This document shows positions 52,524 through 62,045 of a DNA stretch of 64,000 bases, in pieces (position 1 is the stretch's first letter; every line of letters begins with the position of its first letter). The translations under genes and the position numbers were made by a program. Under the pieces are notes generated by a model that was not told the origin of the DNA, did not search any database, and worked only from the letters and a program-made list of their open reading frames with translations. The DNA is from Pandoraea bronchicola (GTDB lineage: Bacteria > Pseudomonadota > Gammaproteobacteria > Burkholderiales > Burkholderiaceae): the NCBI RefSeq assembly GCF_902459805.1, contig NZ_CABPST010000009.1, positions 62,001-126,000 of the forward strand, written 5' to 3'.

Positions 52524-54023
52524 TTACTTGAGCGTAATGGTGGTATTCACACCCGACGGGCCGGTACCCCGCGCTTGCCAGCGTGCCGTCACGGTCTTGG
52601 TCTGCGTCCAGAACAGAATGGCTTGCTTGCCGTTCGGTCCCAGATCGCCGAGCTTCGAGCCGCGTGAGCCGGTAAAGCTGAACCACGCGACCGGCACCGG
52701 AATCGGCAGGTTGATCCCGACCTGACCGACATCGATCTCGTTCTGGAACTGGCGCGCCGCGCCGCCGTCCTGCGTGAACAGCGCCACACCATTGCCGTTC
52801 GGATTGGCGTTGACGAAGGCGATCGCTTCGTCGAGCGTATCGACCCCTGTCATGCACAGCACCGGTCCGAAAATCTCGTCGCGGTAGATCGACATATCGG
52901 CCGTCACACCATCGAAAATGGTCGGGCCGACGAAATTACCTTCGGGCGCCTCCTTGACCGCATGCCCGCGGCCGTCGAGCAGCAGTTTCGCGCCCTCTTC
53001 CACGCCAGCGCCGATGAGCTTCTCGATGCGGGCACGCGCCTGCTTCGACACCACCGGGCCGAGATCCGCCTTGCGATCGGTGCCGGGACCGACCTTGAGC
53101 GCGCGCGCACGCGCTACCAGCTCGGGCACCCACTCGCGCGCTTCGCCCACGAGCACTGCCACTGACGTTGCCATGCAACGCTGTCCCGCGGCGCCGAACG
53201 CCGCGCCCAGCAAATGGTTGATGGCCTGTTCGCGATCCGCATCCGGCAGGATCACGCAGTGATTCTTCGCGCCCATCATCGCCTGACAACGCTTGCCCGC
53301 GTCCGAGGCACGACGATAGATATGCGTGCCGACATGCGTCGAGCCGATGAACGACACGGCCTTGATGTCCGGGTGGTCGCAAATGGCGTTGGCGATATCC
53401 GGGCCGCCATGCACCACGTTGAGCACGCCCGGCGGAAAACCGGCTTCGAGCGCGAGTTCGGCCAGACGCAGCGACGCACTCGGGTCCTGCTCCGACGGCT
53501 TGAGCACGAACGTGTTACCCGTGGCCACTGCCAGCGGGAACATGAAGCACGGCAGCATCACGGGGAAGTTGAACGCCGTGATGCCTGCGCACACGCCGAG
53601 CGGTTCGATCAGCGTGTAGACGTCGACGCCGCCCGCCGCATTCTGCGCGTACTCGCCCAATTGCAGCGAGGCAATCGAGCAGGCATGTTCGACAACTTCA
53701 AGACCGCGCCCGACTTCGCCTTCGGCGTCGGGCAACGTCTTGCCGTGCTCGCGCGTAATCAGCTCGGCAAGTTCGCCCGTGTGCTCGCGCAGCAGTTGCT
53801 GGAAGCGCAGCATCACACGCATGCGGTTCGCCTGAGACGTATTGCGCCAGCTCTTGTAAGCCGCCTTGGACGAGGCCACGGCAGCTTCGAGTTCGTCAGC
53901 CGTGGCAAACGGCACGCGGGCGATGACTTCCTGCGTGGCCGGGTTCACAACGTCGCGCCACTGCGAGGTCTTCGACTCGACCCGCTTGCCGTCGATGAGC
54001 AGCGGAATGGTAGGTAGGGACAT
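52524..54023 (-). CDS. mmsA: Methylmalonate-semialdehyde dehydrogenase (CoA-acylating)
   Basis: A 499-residue aldehyde dehydrogenase that turns methylmalonate semialdehyde into propionyl-CoA in valine and pyrimidine catabolism. The cofactor region ITAFNFPVMLPCFMFPLAVATGNTFVLKPSEQDP, glycine motif FIGSTHVGTHIY and the catalytic Cys in GQRCMATSVAVLVGEA are those of MmsA, and the C-terminus lacks unusual features. It is 158 bases downstream of the orphan binding protein gene and 31 bases upstream of mmsB. Confidence 0.95.
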   Translation of the reverse strand: MSLPTIPLLIDGKRVESKTSQWRDVVNPATQEVIARVPFATADELEAAVASSKAAYKSWRNTSQANRMRVMLRFQQLLREHTGELAELITREHGKTLPDAEGEVGRGLEVVEHACSIASLQLGEYAQNAAGGVDVYTLIEPLGVCAGITAFNFPVMLPCFMFPLAVATGNTFVLKPSEQDPSASLRLAELALEAGFPPGVLNVVHGGPDIANAICDHPDIKAVSFIGSTHVGTHIYRRASDAGKRCQAMMGAKNHCVILPDADREQAINHLLGAAFGAAGQRCMATSVAVLVGEAREWVPELVARARALKVGPGTDRKADLGPVVSKQARARIEKLIGAGVEEGAKLLLDGRGHAVKEAPEGNFVGPTIFDGVTADMSIYRDEIFGPVLCMTGVDTLDEAIAFVNANPNGNGVALFTQDGGAARQFQNEIDVGQVGINLPIPVPVAWFSFTGSRGSKLGDLGPNGKQAILFWTQTKTVTARWQARGTGPSGVNTTITLK

Positions 54024-54181
54024 GACAGGCTCTCCAGTTCAAAACGAATGCAAGAATTCCGGGCTTGCGCCACTTCGGGGTTCAGTAGATGGCGAGCTGC
54101 GGCGAGTGAGCACGCAGCGCCGCCGGCACTTACAAGATAGGCAATCGAGGCAAAGCCTGCGCCGGAGCGATCAGCCAGCGC

Positions 54182-55420
54182 TTATTTCGCCGCCGAGCTC
54201 GTCTTCACGAGCGAACAGGTCGATTTCGACAACGGTTGGAAGGCCTCCGTCGCGGGCACCGTAGCGACCTTGGTGTAGTAGTCCCACGGGCCTTTCGACT
54301 CGGCGGGCGACTTCACGCGGAACAGGTACATGTCGTGGATTACGCGACCGTCCGGACGAATCGAGGCGTTGTGCATGATCGGATCGCGAATCGGCATTTC
54401 CCGCATCTTTTGCGCGACCACCTTCGCGTCCACGCTCTTCGACGCCGCAACGGCGCGCAGGTAATGCAGCACGCTCGAATACACGCCCGCCTGCACCATC
54501 GTCGGCTTCAGATCCTTGTACTTTTTCTGGAAGCGGGTCGACCAAGTGCGCGAGGCGTCGTCGAAGTCCCAGTAGAAGCCGTCGGTAAACAGCAGGCCCT
54601 GCGCCGTGTTAAGGCCAAGCGCATGAACGTCCGAGAGGAACACCAGCAGCGCCGCGAGCTTCTGCCCTCGTTGCACAATGCCGAATTCACGCGCCTGCTT
54701 GAGCGCGTTGACGGTGTCCTGCCCGCCATTGGCGAGCGCCACCACCTGCGCCTTCGAGCTTTGGGCCTGCAACAGGAACGACGCGTAATCGGAGGCATTG
54801 AGCGGGTGCCGTGACTGTCCCAGCACCGTACCGCCGAGCGTCTTCACAATGTCGGCGGCGTCCTTCTCCAGCGAGTGTCCGAACGCATAATCGACGGTGA
54901 TGAAGTACCACGACTTGCCGCCGTCTCCGACCACTGCGCGCGCGGTCGCCGCCGACTGCGAATAGGTGTCGAACATCCAGTGAAAGCCCGTGGGCGAGCA
55001 GTCTTCGTTCGTCAGACGTGTGGTCGCCGGTCCCGAGAACAGCACTACGCGCTGCTTGTCCATCGCGAGCTTCTGCACGGCGAGCGCAGCGGCCGAATTC
55101 GTCAGATCGGCAATCGCATCGACATTGTCGCGGTCGAACCACTCACGCGCCTTGTTGGCGGCAACGTCAGCCTTGTTCTGGTTGTCGGCCGAGACCAGAT
55201 CGATCTTCATGCCCTTGCATTCGGCGGCCAGACAGTCGTCGATGGCCATTTGCGCCGCCACGACCGACCCGGCGCCACCCATCGCGGAATACGTGCCCGA
55301 CATATCGGTGAGCACCCCCACCTTCACCGGACGGTTCGGCAGTTCCGCCATGCCCGATACCGACGTCAATCCCAAACCCGCGCCGAGTCCCAGCGCGAGC
55401 AGCCACGGCTTCATCTTCAT
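54182..55420 (-). CDS. Branched-chain-amino-acid-type ABC substrate-binding protein
   Basis: A 412-residue periplasmic type-1 binding protein (LivJ/K or Peripla_BP_6 fold). A signal peptide (MKMKPWLLALGLGAGLGLTS to GMAE) precedes VKVGVLTDMSGTYSAMGGAGSVVAAQMAIDD. No permease or ATPase genes of the ABC transporter are adjacent, so the protein either uses a transporter encoded elsewhere or has another role. Its position upstream of mmsA suggests it may bind valine or a related compound. It is divergent from the LysR gene at 55572. Confidence 0.9.
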   Translation of the reverse strand: MKMKPWLLALGLGAGLGLTSVSGMAELPNRPVKVGVLTDMSGTYSAMGGAGSVVAAQMAIDDCLAAECKGMKIDLVSADNQNKADVAANKAREWFDRDNVDAIADLTNSAAALAVQKLAMDKQRVVLFSGPATTRLTNEDCSPTGFHWMFDTYSQSAATARAVVGDGGKSWYFITVDYAFGHSLEKDAADIVKTLGGTVLGQSRHPLNASDYASFLLQAQSSKAQVVALANGGQDTVNALKQAREFGIVQRGQKLAALLVFLSDVHALGLNTAQGLLFTDGFYWDFDDASRTWSTRFQKKYKDLKPTMVQAGVYSSVLHYLRAVAASKSVDAKVVAQKMREMPIRDPIMHNASIRPDGRVIHDMYLFRVKSPAESKGPWDYYTKVATVPATEAFQPLSKSTCSLVKTSSAAK

Positions 55421-55541
55421 CGCTTTGTCTCCTTCAGGTCCTTTCAGGTCTCTTATGCTTTCGTCGCCGTCGTCTATGCGCGGCGCTCATAAATTGTATT
55501 TGTGCGAATTTGCTTTACATAGCGAAAATCTGCATCTACTT

Positions 55542-55557
55542 TGTGCATAAATGCACA
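55542..55557. promoter_or_regulatory. Palindrome upstream of the LysR gene
   Basis: TGTGCAT (55542-55548) and ATGCACA (55551-55557) are perfect 7-base arms with an AA centre, 14 bases before the LysR start. A related TTTGTGCGAATTT lies about 45 bases to the left. It is a likely LysR operator, possibly autoregulatory. Confidence 0.55.
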
Positions 55558-55571
55558 TAGGAGACCGGGCG

Positions 55572-56549
55572 ATGGCTCGTACCGCAGCAACACGACCGTC
55601 AGGCATTGCCAGCGCTTCGGGAACGGAGCCGCGTCCCGACTGGGACGACCTTCGGTACTTTCTGGAGGTGGCACGAACGCAGCGTGTGAGTGCGGCGGCG
55701 CAGCGTCTGGGGGTGGACCACACGACGGTCTCACGGCGTGTCCGGGCGCTGGAGCAGTCGCTCGGCACGTTGCTGTTCGACAAATCGCGCAACGCGGGCT
55801 TCGCCCTGACGCCCGAAGGTCAGCAGCTACTGGTACACGCCGAGCAAATGGAGACCGCGCTGCAATCGGCCTGCGAGCAGGTCGCAGGTCTGGGACAGAC
55901 GCTCTCGGGCCATGTCCGCATCGGGTCGACGGAAGCGTTCGGCACGTATTTCGTCACGCCCGTGCTCTCGCGCTTTCAACGCGAATACCCCGCCATCGAC
56001 TTCGACGTGTTGCCGGTACCGCGCTTCGTGAGCCTCTCGAAGCGCGAGGCCGATCTGGCGATTACCATCGAGCGTCCGCAGCGCGGGCCGTATGTGTGCA
56101 GCAAATTGTGCGACTACCGTCTGCAGTTGTACGCTACCCCCGGATATCTCGCGCAATATGGCGACGTCAAAACGTTCGCGGATCTGAGCGGACGCCGGTT
56201 CATCAGCTACGTCGACGAACTCAGCTTCAGTAACGAGCTGCGCTATCTGGAAGACATCGTGCCCGGGTGTGATGTCGTGCTGCGCAGCACGAGCGTTATC
56301 GCGCAATATCAGGCGGCGTTACAGGGCGAGGCGCTGGCGATCCTGCCGTGCTTCATGGCTGCGCAGGATGCCCGGCTGGTCCCGTTGCTCGTCAATGACG
56401 TGGTCGTCACGCGCAGTTTCTGGATCTACTGCCACGAGGAGTTGCGCACGCTCAAGCGCATTACGGTGCTGTGGGACTACCTGCGCGACGCCGCACAACG
56501 CAACGACGCCTTGCTGCAAGGCACCGCCGGCAAGCTCCAATGGCGCTGA
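55572..56549 (+). CDS. LysR-family regulator of the mms region
   Basis: A 325-residue transcription factor with about 20 extra N-terminal residues, then the winged helix-turn-helix (about 23-85: PDWDDLRYFLEVARTQRVSAAAQRLGVDHTTVSRRVRALEQ) and an effector domain. The ATG at 55572 has AGGAGA upstream. It is divergent from the binding protein and mmsA-mmsB genes and probably activates or represses them in response to a valine-pathway intermediate. Confidence 0.88.
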   Translation: MARTAATRPSGIASASGTEPRPDWDDLRYFLEVARTQRVSAAAQRLGVDHTTVSRRVRALEQSLGTLLFDKSRNAGFALTPEGQQLLVHAEQMETALQSACEQVAGLGQTLSGHVRIGSTEAFGTYFVTPVLSRFQREYPAIDFDVLPVPRFVSLSKREADLAITIERPQRGPYVCSKLCDYRLQLYATPGYLAQYGDVKTFADLSGRRFISYVDELSFSNELRYLEDIVPGCDVVLRSTSVIAQYQAALQGEALAILPCFMAAQDARLVPLLVNDVVVTRSFWIYCHEELRTLKRITVLWDYLRDAAQRNDALLQGTAGKLQWR

Positions 56550-57530
56550 TCAGCGAATCTTGCGCTGTTCGGCGTCGATCACGGCGGGAATGGTACAGCG
56601 CATCGCTTCGATAAAGCGGCGCAAACGTGCGGGGTAATACTTCGCATAGGGATAGATGATGTACATCGGCAACGCCGTTGAGCGCCACTGCGGCACGAGC
56701 TGTATCAATCGCCCCTGTGCCACATCCTCGGCCATCACCCATGCGGAGCAGACACCCACGCCGAGTCCTCGCATTGCGGCGCTGCGCAATGCATACAGAT
56801 TGTCCGTACTCATGCGCGGATCGAATGTGATGCGGACCGCTTCGCGGGTCGTCTCATGCGTGAGCGTGATCTCGTTGCGATAGAACGTCGAGAGCGAAAG
56901 CCACGGCAACGACGCCAGATCCGACGGATGCTCGGGGAGCGGGCGCCCTGCCAGCAACTCGGGCGACGCCACGACGATTCGCGGCACGTCGGTCAACGCG
57001 ATCGCCACGTTCGACGGGTCTCGCAGTTCCCCCACGTGGATCGCACAGTCGAGCCCTTCCGCAATGAAATCGGGCTCATCGTCGCGCAGGAACCAGTGCA
57101 CCTTGACCCCGGTATAGCGCTCGAGAAAGTCCGCAAGCGGCCCGATCATCATTTCCTGACCAAACGCATGCGGCACGAGCACGCGCAAGGTGCCCTCCGG
57201 GTCTTCGCCCGTGCCGCGAAGATCGGCTTCGAACGCCTCCCAGCTTGTGACCAGTTCCTTCGCTCGCGCGAAGCAGCGCTCGCCGTCTTCGGTGAGCTTC
57301 ATGCGGTGCGTCGAGCGCTGGAGCAGCCGAAGCCCCAGCGAACGCTCGAGCATCTGCAAGCGCCGGCTAACCGTCGGCTGCGTGGTGCCGAGCAGCGTCG
57401 CCGCCGCCGACAGACTGCCGGCCTCGACGATGCGCACGAACGTCTGCATCAGTTCAACGCGGTCGGCGCCCCCGCCCCGGCTGGCGGATGTGTCGATCGT
57501 GGGTGATGCGGGGGTGAGAGGTTCTGTCAT
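56550..57530 (-). CDS. LysR-family regulator
   Basis: A 326-residue regulator. The helix-turn-helix (about 25-85: RVELMQTFVRIVEAGSLSAAATLLGTTQPTVSRRLQMLERSLGLRLLQR) and the C-terminal effector domain of CrgA/AaeR-like LysR proteins are clear. Its stop converges directly with the stop of the preceding LysR gene, with no gap. It is divergent from the MFS gene at 57630 and probably controls it. The start may be GTG 57539 or ATG 57530. Confidence 0.88.
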   Translation of the reverse strand: MTEPLTPASPTIDTSASRGGGADRVELMQTFVRIVEAGSLSAAATLLGTTQPTVSRRLQMLERSLGLRLLQRSTHRMKLTEDGERCFARAKELVTSWEAFEADLRGTGEDPEGTLRVLVPHAFGQEMMIGPLADFLERYTGVKVHWFLRDDEPDFIAEGLDCAIHVGELRDPSNVAIALTDVPRIVVASPELLAGRPLPEHPSDLASLPWLSLSTFYRNEITLTHETTREAVRITFDPRMSTDNLYALRSAAMRGLGVGVCSAWVMAEDVAQGRLIQLVPQWRSTALPMYIIYPYAKYYPARLRRFIEAMRCTIPAVIDAEQRKIR

Positions 57531-57629
57531 ACGCGTCACGTATAAAGGTTCTACGAATTATAGGTCTACCGCTGCACCGCACCAAGCGCGACACTGCGAA
57601 CCATACCGCTTACCCCTGGAGTCCTCCAC

Positions 57630-58877
57630 ATGAGTTCCGCACAGACTTGCGATGCCGCCGGCACCGATCGCACCCTACAGGCCGCCCCGCTGCCTCAGCC
57701 CGAGTTGTCCGCCCGGCTGATCCTGTTGCTGGCAACGGGCACCGGCCTGACCGTCGCCTCCCTTTACTACGCCCAACCGATGCTGGGCATCATGACCGAC
57801 GACATCCACGCGGCCAACACGACCGTCGGCTGGGTACCCACGCTCACGCAGCTCGGCTACGCGCTGGGCATTCTGCTGCTGGTGCCGCTTGGCGACATCA
57901 TCGACCGCCGTCGCATCGTACTGGTCAAGGGTGCAATTCTCACGCTTGCGCTGCTGTTGGCCGCGTTCGCGCCGGGCATTGGCACGCTGCTCGCCGCAAG
58001 TCTGGCTATCGGCCTGACCGCGACGATGGCGCAGGACATCGTGCCCGCCGCCGCCGCACTCGCGCCGGAATCGATCAGAGGCCGGGTCGTCGGCACCGTG
58101 ATGACGGGATTGCTGCTGGGCATTCTGCTCTCGCGGGTCGTGTCGGGTTTTGTCGCGCAGAATTTCGGCTGGCGGGCGATGTACGTCGTTGCCGCCATCA
58201 GCGTGGCCAGTTTCGGCGTGGTGGCATGGCGCGGCTTGCCGTCGTTCCATCCGACGACGCAGATGACCTATCGCCGGTTGATCGGCTCGGTGGGCAGCCT
58301 GTGGCGCCGTCACCCGGCGTTGCGTCGCGCCGCAGTCGCACAGGGTTTGCTGTCGGTCGGGTTCAGCGCGTTCTGGTCGACGCTGGCCGTGATGCTCCAC
58401 GAAGCACCGTTCCATCTGGGCGCCGCTGCGGCGGGTGCCTTCGGTCTGGCAGGCGCCGCCGGCGCGCTCGGCGCACCGTTGGCCGGTCGCATTGCAGATC
58501 GCAAGGGGCCGCAGATCGTGACGCGTCTCGGTGCAGGTCTGGTGGCCGTCTCGTTTGCCGCGATGCTGTTCGCCCCGATGCTCGGCGCTCACGCTCAGTT
58601 GTGGTTGATCGGACTGGCCGCCATCGGCTTCGATCTGGGGGTGCAGGTGGCGCTGGTTTCGCATCAGACCATCGTGTACAGCATCGAACCCGCCGCCCGC
58701 GGCCGTCTGAATGCCGTGCTCTTCGTCGGTGTATTCATCGGCATGTCGATTGGCGCAGCGCTCGGGGCTCAGGCGCTGGCGCACTGGGGCTGGACGGGCG
58801 TTGCTTCGCTTGCCACGGTTGCCGCACTCGGCGCGCTCACCGTGCGGATGTGGCCGGGTACGACCGCAGCGCACTAA
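57630..58877 (+). CDS. MFS transporter, drug/metabolite efflux type
   Basis: A 415-residue major facilitator protein with about twelve helices. It shows ASLYYAQPMLGIMTDDI in helix 1 and the loop motif GDIIDRRRIVLVKG after helix 2. It resembles YgaY/YdeE-like permeases; substrate unknown. The ATG has GGAG in front. It is divergent from a LysR gene, a typical regulator-transporter pair, and ends at the terminator 58899-58928. Confidence 0.9.
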   Translation: MSSAQTCDAAGTDRTLQAAPLPQPELSARLILLLATGTGLTVASLYYAQPMLGIMTDDIHAANTTVGWVPTLTQLGYALGILLLVPLGDIIDRRRIVLVKGAILTLALLLAAFAPGIGTLLAASLAIGLTATMAQDIVPAAAALAPESIRGRVVGTVMTGLLLGILLSRVVSGFVAQNFGWRAMYVVAAISVASFGVVAWRGLPSFHPTTQMTYRRLIGSVGSLWRRHPALRRAAVAQGLLSVGFSAFWSTLAVMLHEAPFHLGAAAAGAFGLAGAAGALGAPLAGRIADRKGPQIVTRLGAGLVAVSFAAMLFAPMLGAHAQLWLIGLAAIGFDLGVQVALVSHQTIVYSIEPAARGRLNAVLFVGVFIGMSIGAALGAQALAHWGWTGVASLATVAALGALTVRMWPGTTAAH

Positions 58878-58898
58878 ACCACGACTCAGCCCAATGAC

Positions 58899-58928
58899 AA
58901 AGGCCGCTTCCCTGAGGAAGCGGCCTTT
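58899..58928. terminator. Bidirectional terminator
   Basis: A 13-bp perfect stem (58899-58911 and 58916-58928) with a 4-base loop and T-run, between the convergent MFS and nat genes. Confidence 0.88.
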
Positions 58929-58959
58929 TCGTTGGGTGCAAAGGCACCGCCGGCAACGG

Positions 58960-59817
58960 TCAGCCGGCCGCCTTGGCGGCGCATGCTTTCGCGCGGTCGT
59001 ACAGGGCGTCGGTATCGATGCCATCCAGCGTCAAACCGAATCGCTCCTGCAGGATCTGCGCGAGTTGCGCGCCCGACGCGATGTTGGTTTCCGCCACCAG
59101 TTCGCCTTGCGCAGAGCGTTCCGTGAGCGTCGTGTTGAGCAGGGAAATCCGCCCCTGCGGCAGCACGCGGCAGGCAATGAGTTGATTCAGGAAAATCGAG
59201 TCCGGCGCACTCGACGTGTACCAATTGCCCAGCTTGTAGTCGATCCATTCGGCGGGCTTCGGCGTAAAGCGATACACCGGCAGCCACCGCTGCGCGGAGC
59301 GCACGCTCAGCCGGTACTCGGTGGGTGGCGCGCCCTCGCCCGCGCTGACCGTCTCCAGTTGGAACGTCTCGAGCAGCGTCGATTGCGGTTGCGTCGATTG
59401 CAGACACAGCGGTGCCGTGAGCGTCACGGAGCCGAAGCCCACGTCGGCCAGCCACGCCTGGCCGTCCAGATCAACGCGCAACAGCATGTGCGTGAGCGGC
59501 GCCTCCACATCGAACGAACGCCCCCATGCAACGCGTCCGATCAACGGCGTGACAGCGAAACCCAGATGCGTCAGCGCGTTGGCGAACAACGCGTTCTGCT
59601 CGAAGCAATAGCCGCCGCGTCCGCCATCGAGCAATTTAGCCACGACCGACGGCAGGTCGACCGCGACCGGCCGGCCACGAATCGGATCGAGATTCTCGAA
59701 CGGGATCGCCAGCGGATGCAGCGCGTGTATGGCACGCAGCACATCGAGCGTCGCTTCGCGCGGGCCGGTATAGCCAATACGCCGGAAATAGCGCTCTGGA
59801 TCGAAGGGATGAGACAT
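58960..59817 (-). CDS. nat: Arylamine N-acetyltransferase
   Basis: A 285-residue cytosolic enzyme that transfers acetyl from acetyl-CoA to arylamines, hydrazines or related amines. The catalytic triad is visible as Cys71 (RGGYCFEQN), His110 (THMLLRV) and Asp125 (LADVGFGS). The RIGYTGPREATLDVLRAIHALHPLAIPFENLD opening is the family signature. The start at 59817 has AGAGGAAG upstream. The 307-base gap to the left neighbour's end (59818-60124) shows no gene, only two CGGGGGCAA copies near 59898-59925. Confidence 0.94.
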   Translation of the reverse strand: MSHPFDPERYFRRIGYTGPREATLDVLRAIHALHPLAIPFENLDPIRGRPVAVDLPSVVAKLLDGGRGGYCFEQNALFANALTHLGFAVTPLIGRVAWGRSFDVEAPLTHMLLRVDLDGQAWLADVGFGSVTLTAPLCLQSTQPQSTLLETFQLETVSAGEGAPPTEYRLSVRSAQRWLPVYRFTPKPAEWIDYKLGNWYTSSAPDSIFLNQLIACRVLPQGRISLLNTTLTERSAQGELVAETNIASGAQLAQILQERFGLTLDGIDTDALYDRAKACAAKAAG

Positions 59818-60124
59818 GCCTGACTTCCTCTTTCGGGATGCGGACCTACGCAGAGCACATACGTTAGCGCATTCGCCGTGTCCTTGCGCAAATCCCCGGG
59901 GGCAACGGGGACATTCGGGGGCAATGCGCAACCTGCGAGACACAACGCCCGGCTGCCCGCAGGCGGCGATGCGTCTGCGCTATCGGCATCGCGTATTGGA
60001 CGTGCAGGACGATCTCCCCGAAGACCTTGACGAGTGGGACGGCCCGCGCGTCGGAGAGTCAAAGACGATGAGTGCAGCGGTCATCGCGATATGCTGCGAC
60101 GACCGTTCGAAGGCTCCGGCGCGC

Positions 60125-60667
60125 TCAGTCGCTGGATTCGCAGAAGCGGATGCGGTTGTTGAACGGATCCGTCACCGTCATCTGCTTGCCCCAGTCGAGC
60201 GCTTCGATGCCGGGATTCATATTGGGATAACGCTTATCGGACAGCTCGCGTTGATACGCTTGCACGCCGCGCATGAAGACAAACGTCGTGGCGCCGGGAC
60301 TCGCGTCGCCGAAATGGCCGGACAAGTGCAGCGTCATGCCAGCACGCGAGACCTGACAGTACAGCGGCATGCCGTCAGCGAAGCGATGCTCCCAGTCGAG
60401 CCTGAAGCCCAGAAAGTCCACATAGAATTCGCGCGCCTTCGCTTCGTCGAAGATCCGATGGATCGGTGCAACGGTGTCGAAGACGATACCTTCGCCGGTC
60501 GCGGAAGCGAGTTTGGCGGCGAGCACGTTCCAGTCCGGAAAGCCGAACTGTGCGGCGACGGACTCCAGCGCCTGTGCGTGGGAAATGTCGATGCCCTCTC
60601 GCGCGAGACGCTCGCGCAGGGACTTGGCCATGATCTTGGCGTCGAGATAGGTTCGCATGTCTGCCAT
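60125..60667 (-). CDS. Glyoxalase-superfamily protein
   Basis: A 180-residue protein. An N-terminal helical part (1-55: YLDAKIMAKSLRERLAREGIDISHAQALESVAAQFGFPDWNVLAAKL) is followed by a vicinal-oxygen-chelate fold (about 65-178: APIHRIFDEAKAREFYVDFLGFRLDWEH, LHLSGHFGDASPG, DPFNNRIRFCE). This two-part form is seen in some bleomycin-resistance-like proteins. Metal-binding residues may be His at the first strand, His in LHLSGH and Glu in RFCE. Substrate unknown. Confidence 0.85.
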   Translation of the reverse strand: MADMRTYLDAKIMAKSLRERLAREGIDISHAQALESVAAQFGFPDWNVLAAKLASATGEGIVFDTVAPIHRIFDEAKAREFYVDFLGFRLDWEHRFADGMPLYCQVSRAGMTLHLSGHFGDASPGATTFVFMRGVQAYQRELSDKRYPNMNPGIEALDWGKQMTVTDPFNNRIRFCESSD

Positions 60668-60892
60668 CCTTGAAGCGTTCAGTGACGACGAATTCGATCA
60701 GTGCTCGCGTTGCTGATGCGCGTCGCCTGATGAACGGGACGGACATGCGGCTCCTGCAATGCTTTCACCGTGCCCGAAACGGGTGCGAGCGGCAGGCAGC
60801 ATCGGCCTTGCGGCGATTCTAGCAGCATTGTGCCTCCCCCAGACGGCGGCCGGGCGATGCCGAAATGCGATGGCCCCGTGCCGAATTCCGTA

Positions 60893-60922
60893 TTGGCTGG
60901 CGTCGCACCGCGCCGGTATAGT
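60893..60922 (+). promoter_or_regulatory. Promoter of the ZapE-like gene
   Basis: TTGGCT (60893-60898) and TATAGT (60917-60922) are 18 bases apart, 54 bases before the ZapE start. A GC-rich hairpin (60933-60939 and 60945-60951) lies in the leader. The rest of 60668-60975 shows no gene. Confidence 0.6.
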
Positions 60923-60975
60923 GGCGCTCGTTGGCCGGCCATGCGCCGGCCCCTGCTATCCGGAGTCTCCCCTTC

Positions 60976-62016
60976 ATGATCGACGCCGCGCGCGTAACGC
61001 AAGCGCTGGCCGAGCGCCACGTCTGCCCCGACCTTCGTCAACGCGACGCCATCGCCGCGCTTGCCCAACTGACCGGGACGGCCACGGGCCCGGCCACTTT
61101 CGACGGCGTGTATTGCTACGGCCTGCCCGGTCGCGGAAAAAGTCTCGTCGTCGACGCAGCCTTCGCTGTCGCGGTATGCGAGAAGCGGCGCGTGCATTTT
61201 CACGAATTCCTGCGCGATATCCATCGCCAATTGGTGCGCGAGCCGAAATGCGACGACAGTCTCGCCGCTGTCGCGAATCGCTGGCTTGAGGGCGTCGAAC
61301 TGCTGTGCTTCGACGAGTTTCACGTCCACGACATTGCCGACGCCTTTCTGATCGGGCGCTTTCTCGACATCGCATTGGCACGGGGTATCCGGCTTGTCCT
61401 GACGTCGAACTACGCGCCTCAACAGTTGCTGCCCGACCCCGAGTTTCACGAGCGCTTCGAACCGACCATCGCCGTGATCCTTCAACGCTTCTCGATCCTT
61501 CACTTCGACGGCGCCACCGACTACCGCATGGGTGGCGAAGCCGCAAGACTGCCACGCTGGCTCTCGCCGCTCGAAGACGCCCGCGAGGTCTTGCCGGCAC
61601 ATTACGTCGCCTTGGAGGGAATGCCCGCTTCGGCACCGTCGCAAGTCACGGTAGCGGGCCGCACACTGCCCGCACGGAGCGCAGGAAACCGTGTGCTGTG
61701 GGCAGACTTCGATGACCTGTGCGTCGCGCATCGCTCGCATCTGGATTACCTCGCGCTCGCCGAGCAATGGCAGTCGCTGATCGTTGACGCGCTGCACGTC
61801 GAGCGCCTGCAACGCCCCGACACGCTGCAACGATTCCTGTGGCTGATCGACATTTGCTACGACCGTCAGCGCACGCTGCTGATCGCCTCTGATGCGCCAC
61901 TCATTCCGGCCCTCGACGCGCTGCGCGACTGGCGCGATCTGTCGCGCACGATCAGCCGTCTCGCCGAGATGGGATCGCTCGATTACGAGCGTCGCACGCG
62001 CATTCGTCCGCGCTGA
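60976..62016 (+). CDS. zapE: ZapE/AFG1-family ATPase
   Basis: A 346-residue P-loop ATPase. Walker A GLPGRGKS is at 49-56 and Walker B LLCFDEF at 109-115, followed by the AFG1 signature HVHDIADAFLIGRFLDIALARGIRLVLTSNYAPQQL. ZapE associates with the division ring in gammaproteobacteria. The Walker A ends in Ser in place of the usual Thr. The start at 60976 lies 54 bases below the promoter; the frame opens at 60931. The gene stands alone between glyoxalase and LysR genes, not beside sdh or other usual AFG1 neighbours. Confidence 0.9.
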   Translation: MIDAARVTQALAERHVCPDLRQRDAIAALAQLTGTATGPATFDGVYCYGLPGRGKSLVVDAAFAVAVCEKRRVHFHEFLRDIHRQLVREPKCDDSLAAVANRWLEGVELLCFDEFHVHDIADAFLIGRFLDIALARGIRLVLTSNYAPQQLLPDPEFHERFEPTIAVILQRFSILHFDGATDYRMGGEAARLPRWLSPLEDAREVLPAHYVALEGMPASAPSQVTVAGRTLPARSAGNRVLWADFDDLCVAHRSHLDYLALAEQWQSLIVDALHVERLQRPDTLQRFLWLIDICYDRQRTLLIASDAPLIPALDALRDWRDLSRTISRLAEMGSLDYERRTRIRPR

Positions 62017-62045
62017 AGATCGCCCCGACTCGAGCGCCGGGTCGG

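Noticed and set aside
57647-58897. 416-residue frame on the same strand as the MFS gene, shifted
   Set aside because: Frame-shifted shadow, Arg-rich, no ribosome binding site; the MFS frame carries the family motifs.
59816-60673. 285-residue plus-strand frame across the nat-glyoxalase gap
   Set aside because: Its second half is antisense to the glyoxalase gene and it has no ribosome binding site or recognisable domain.
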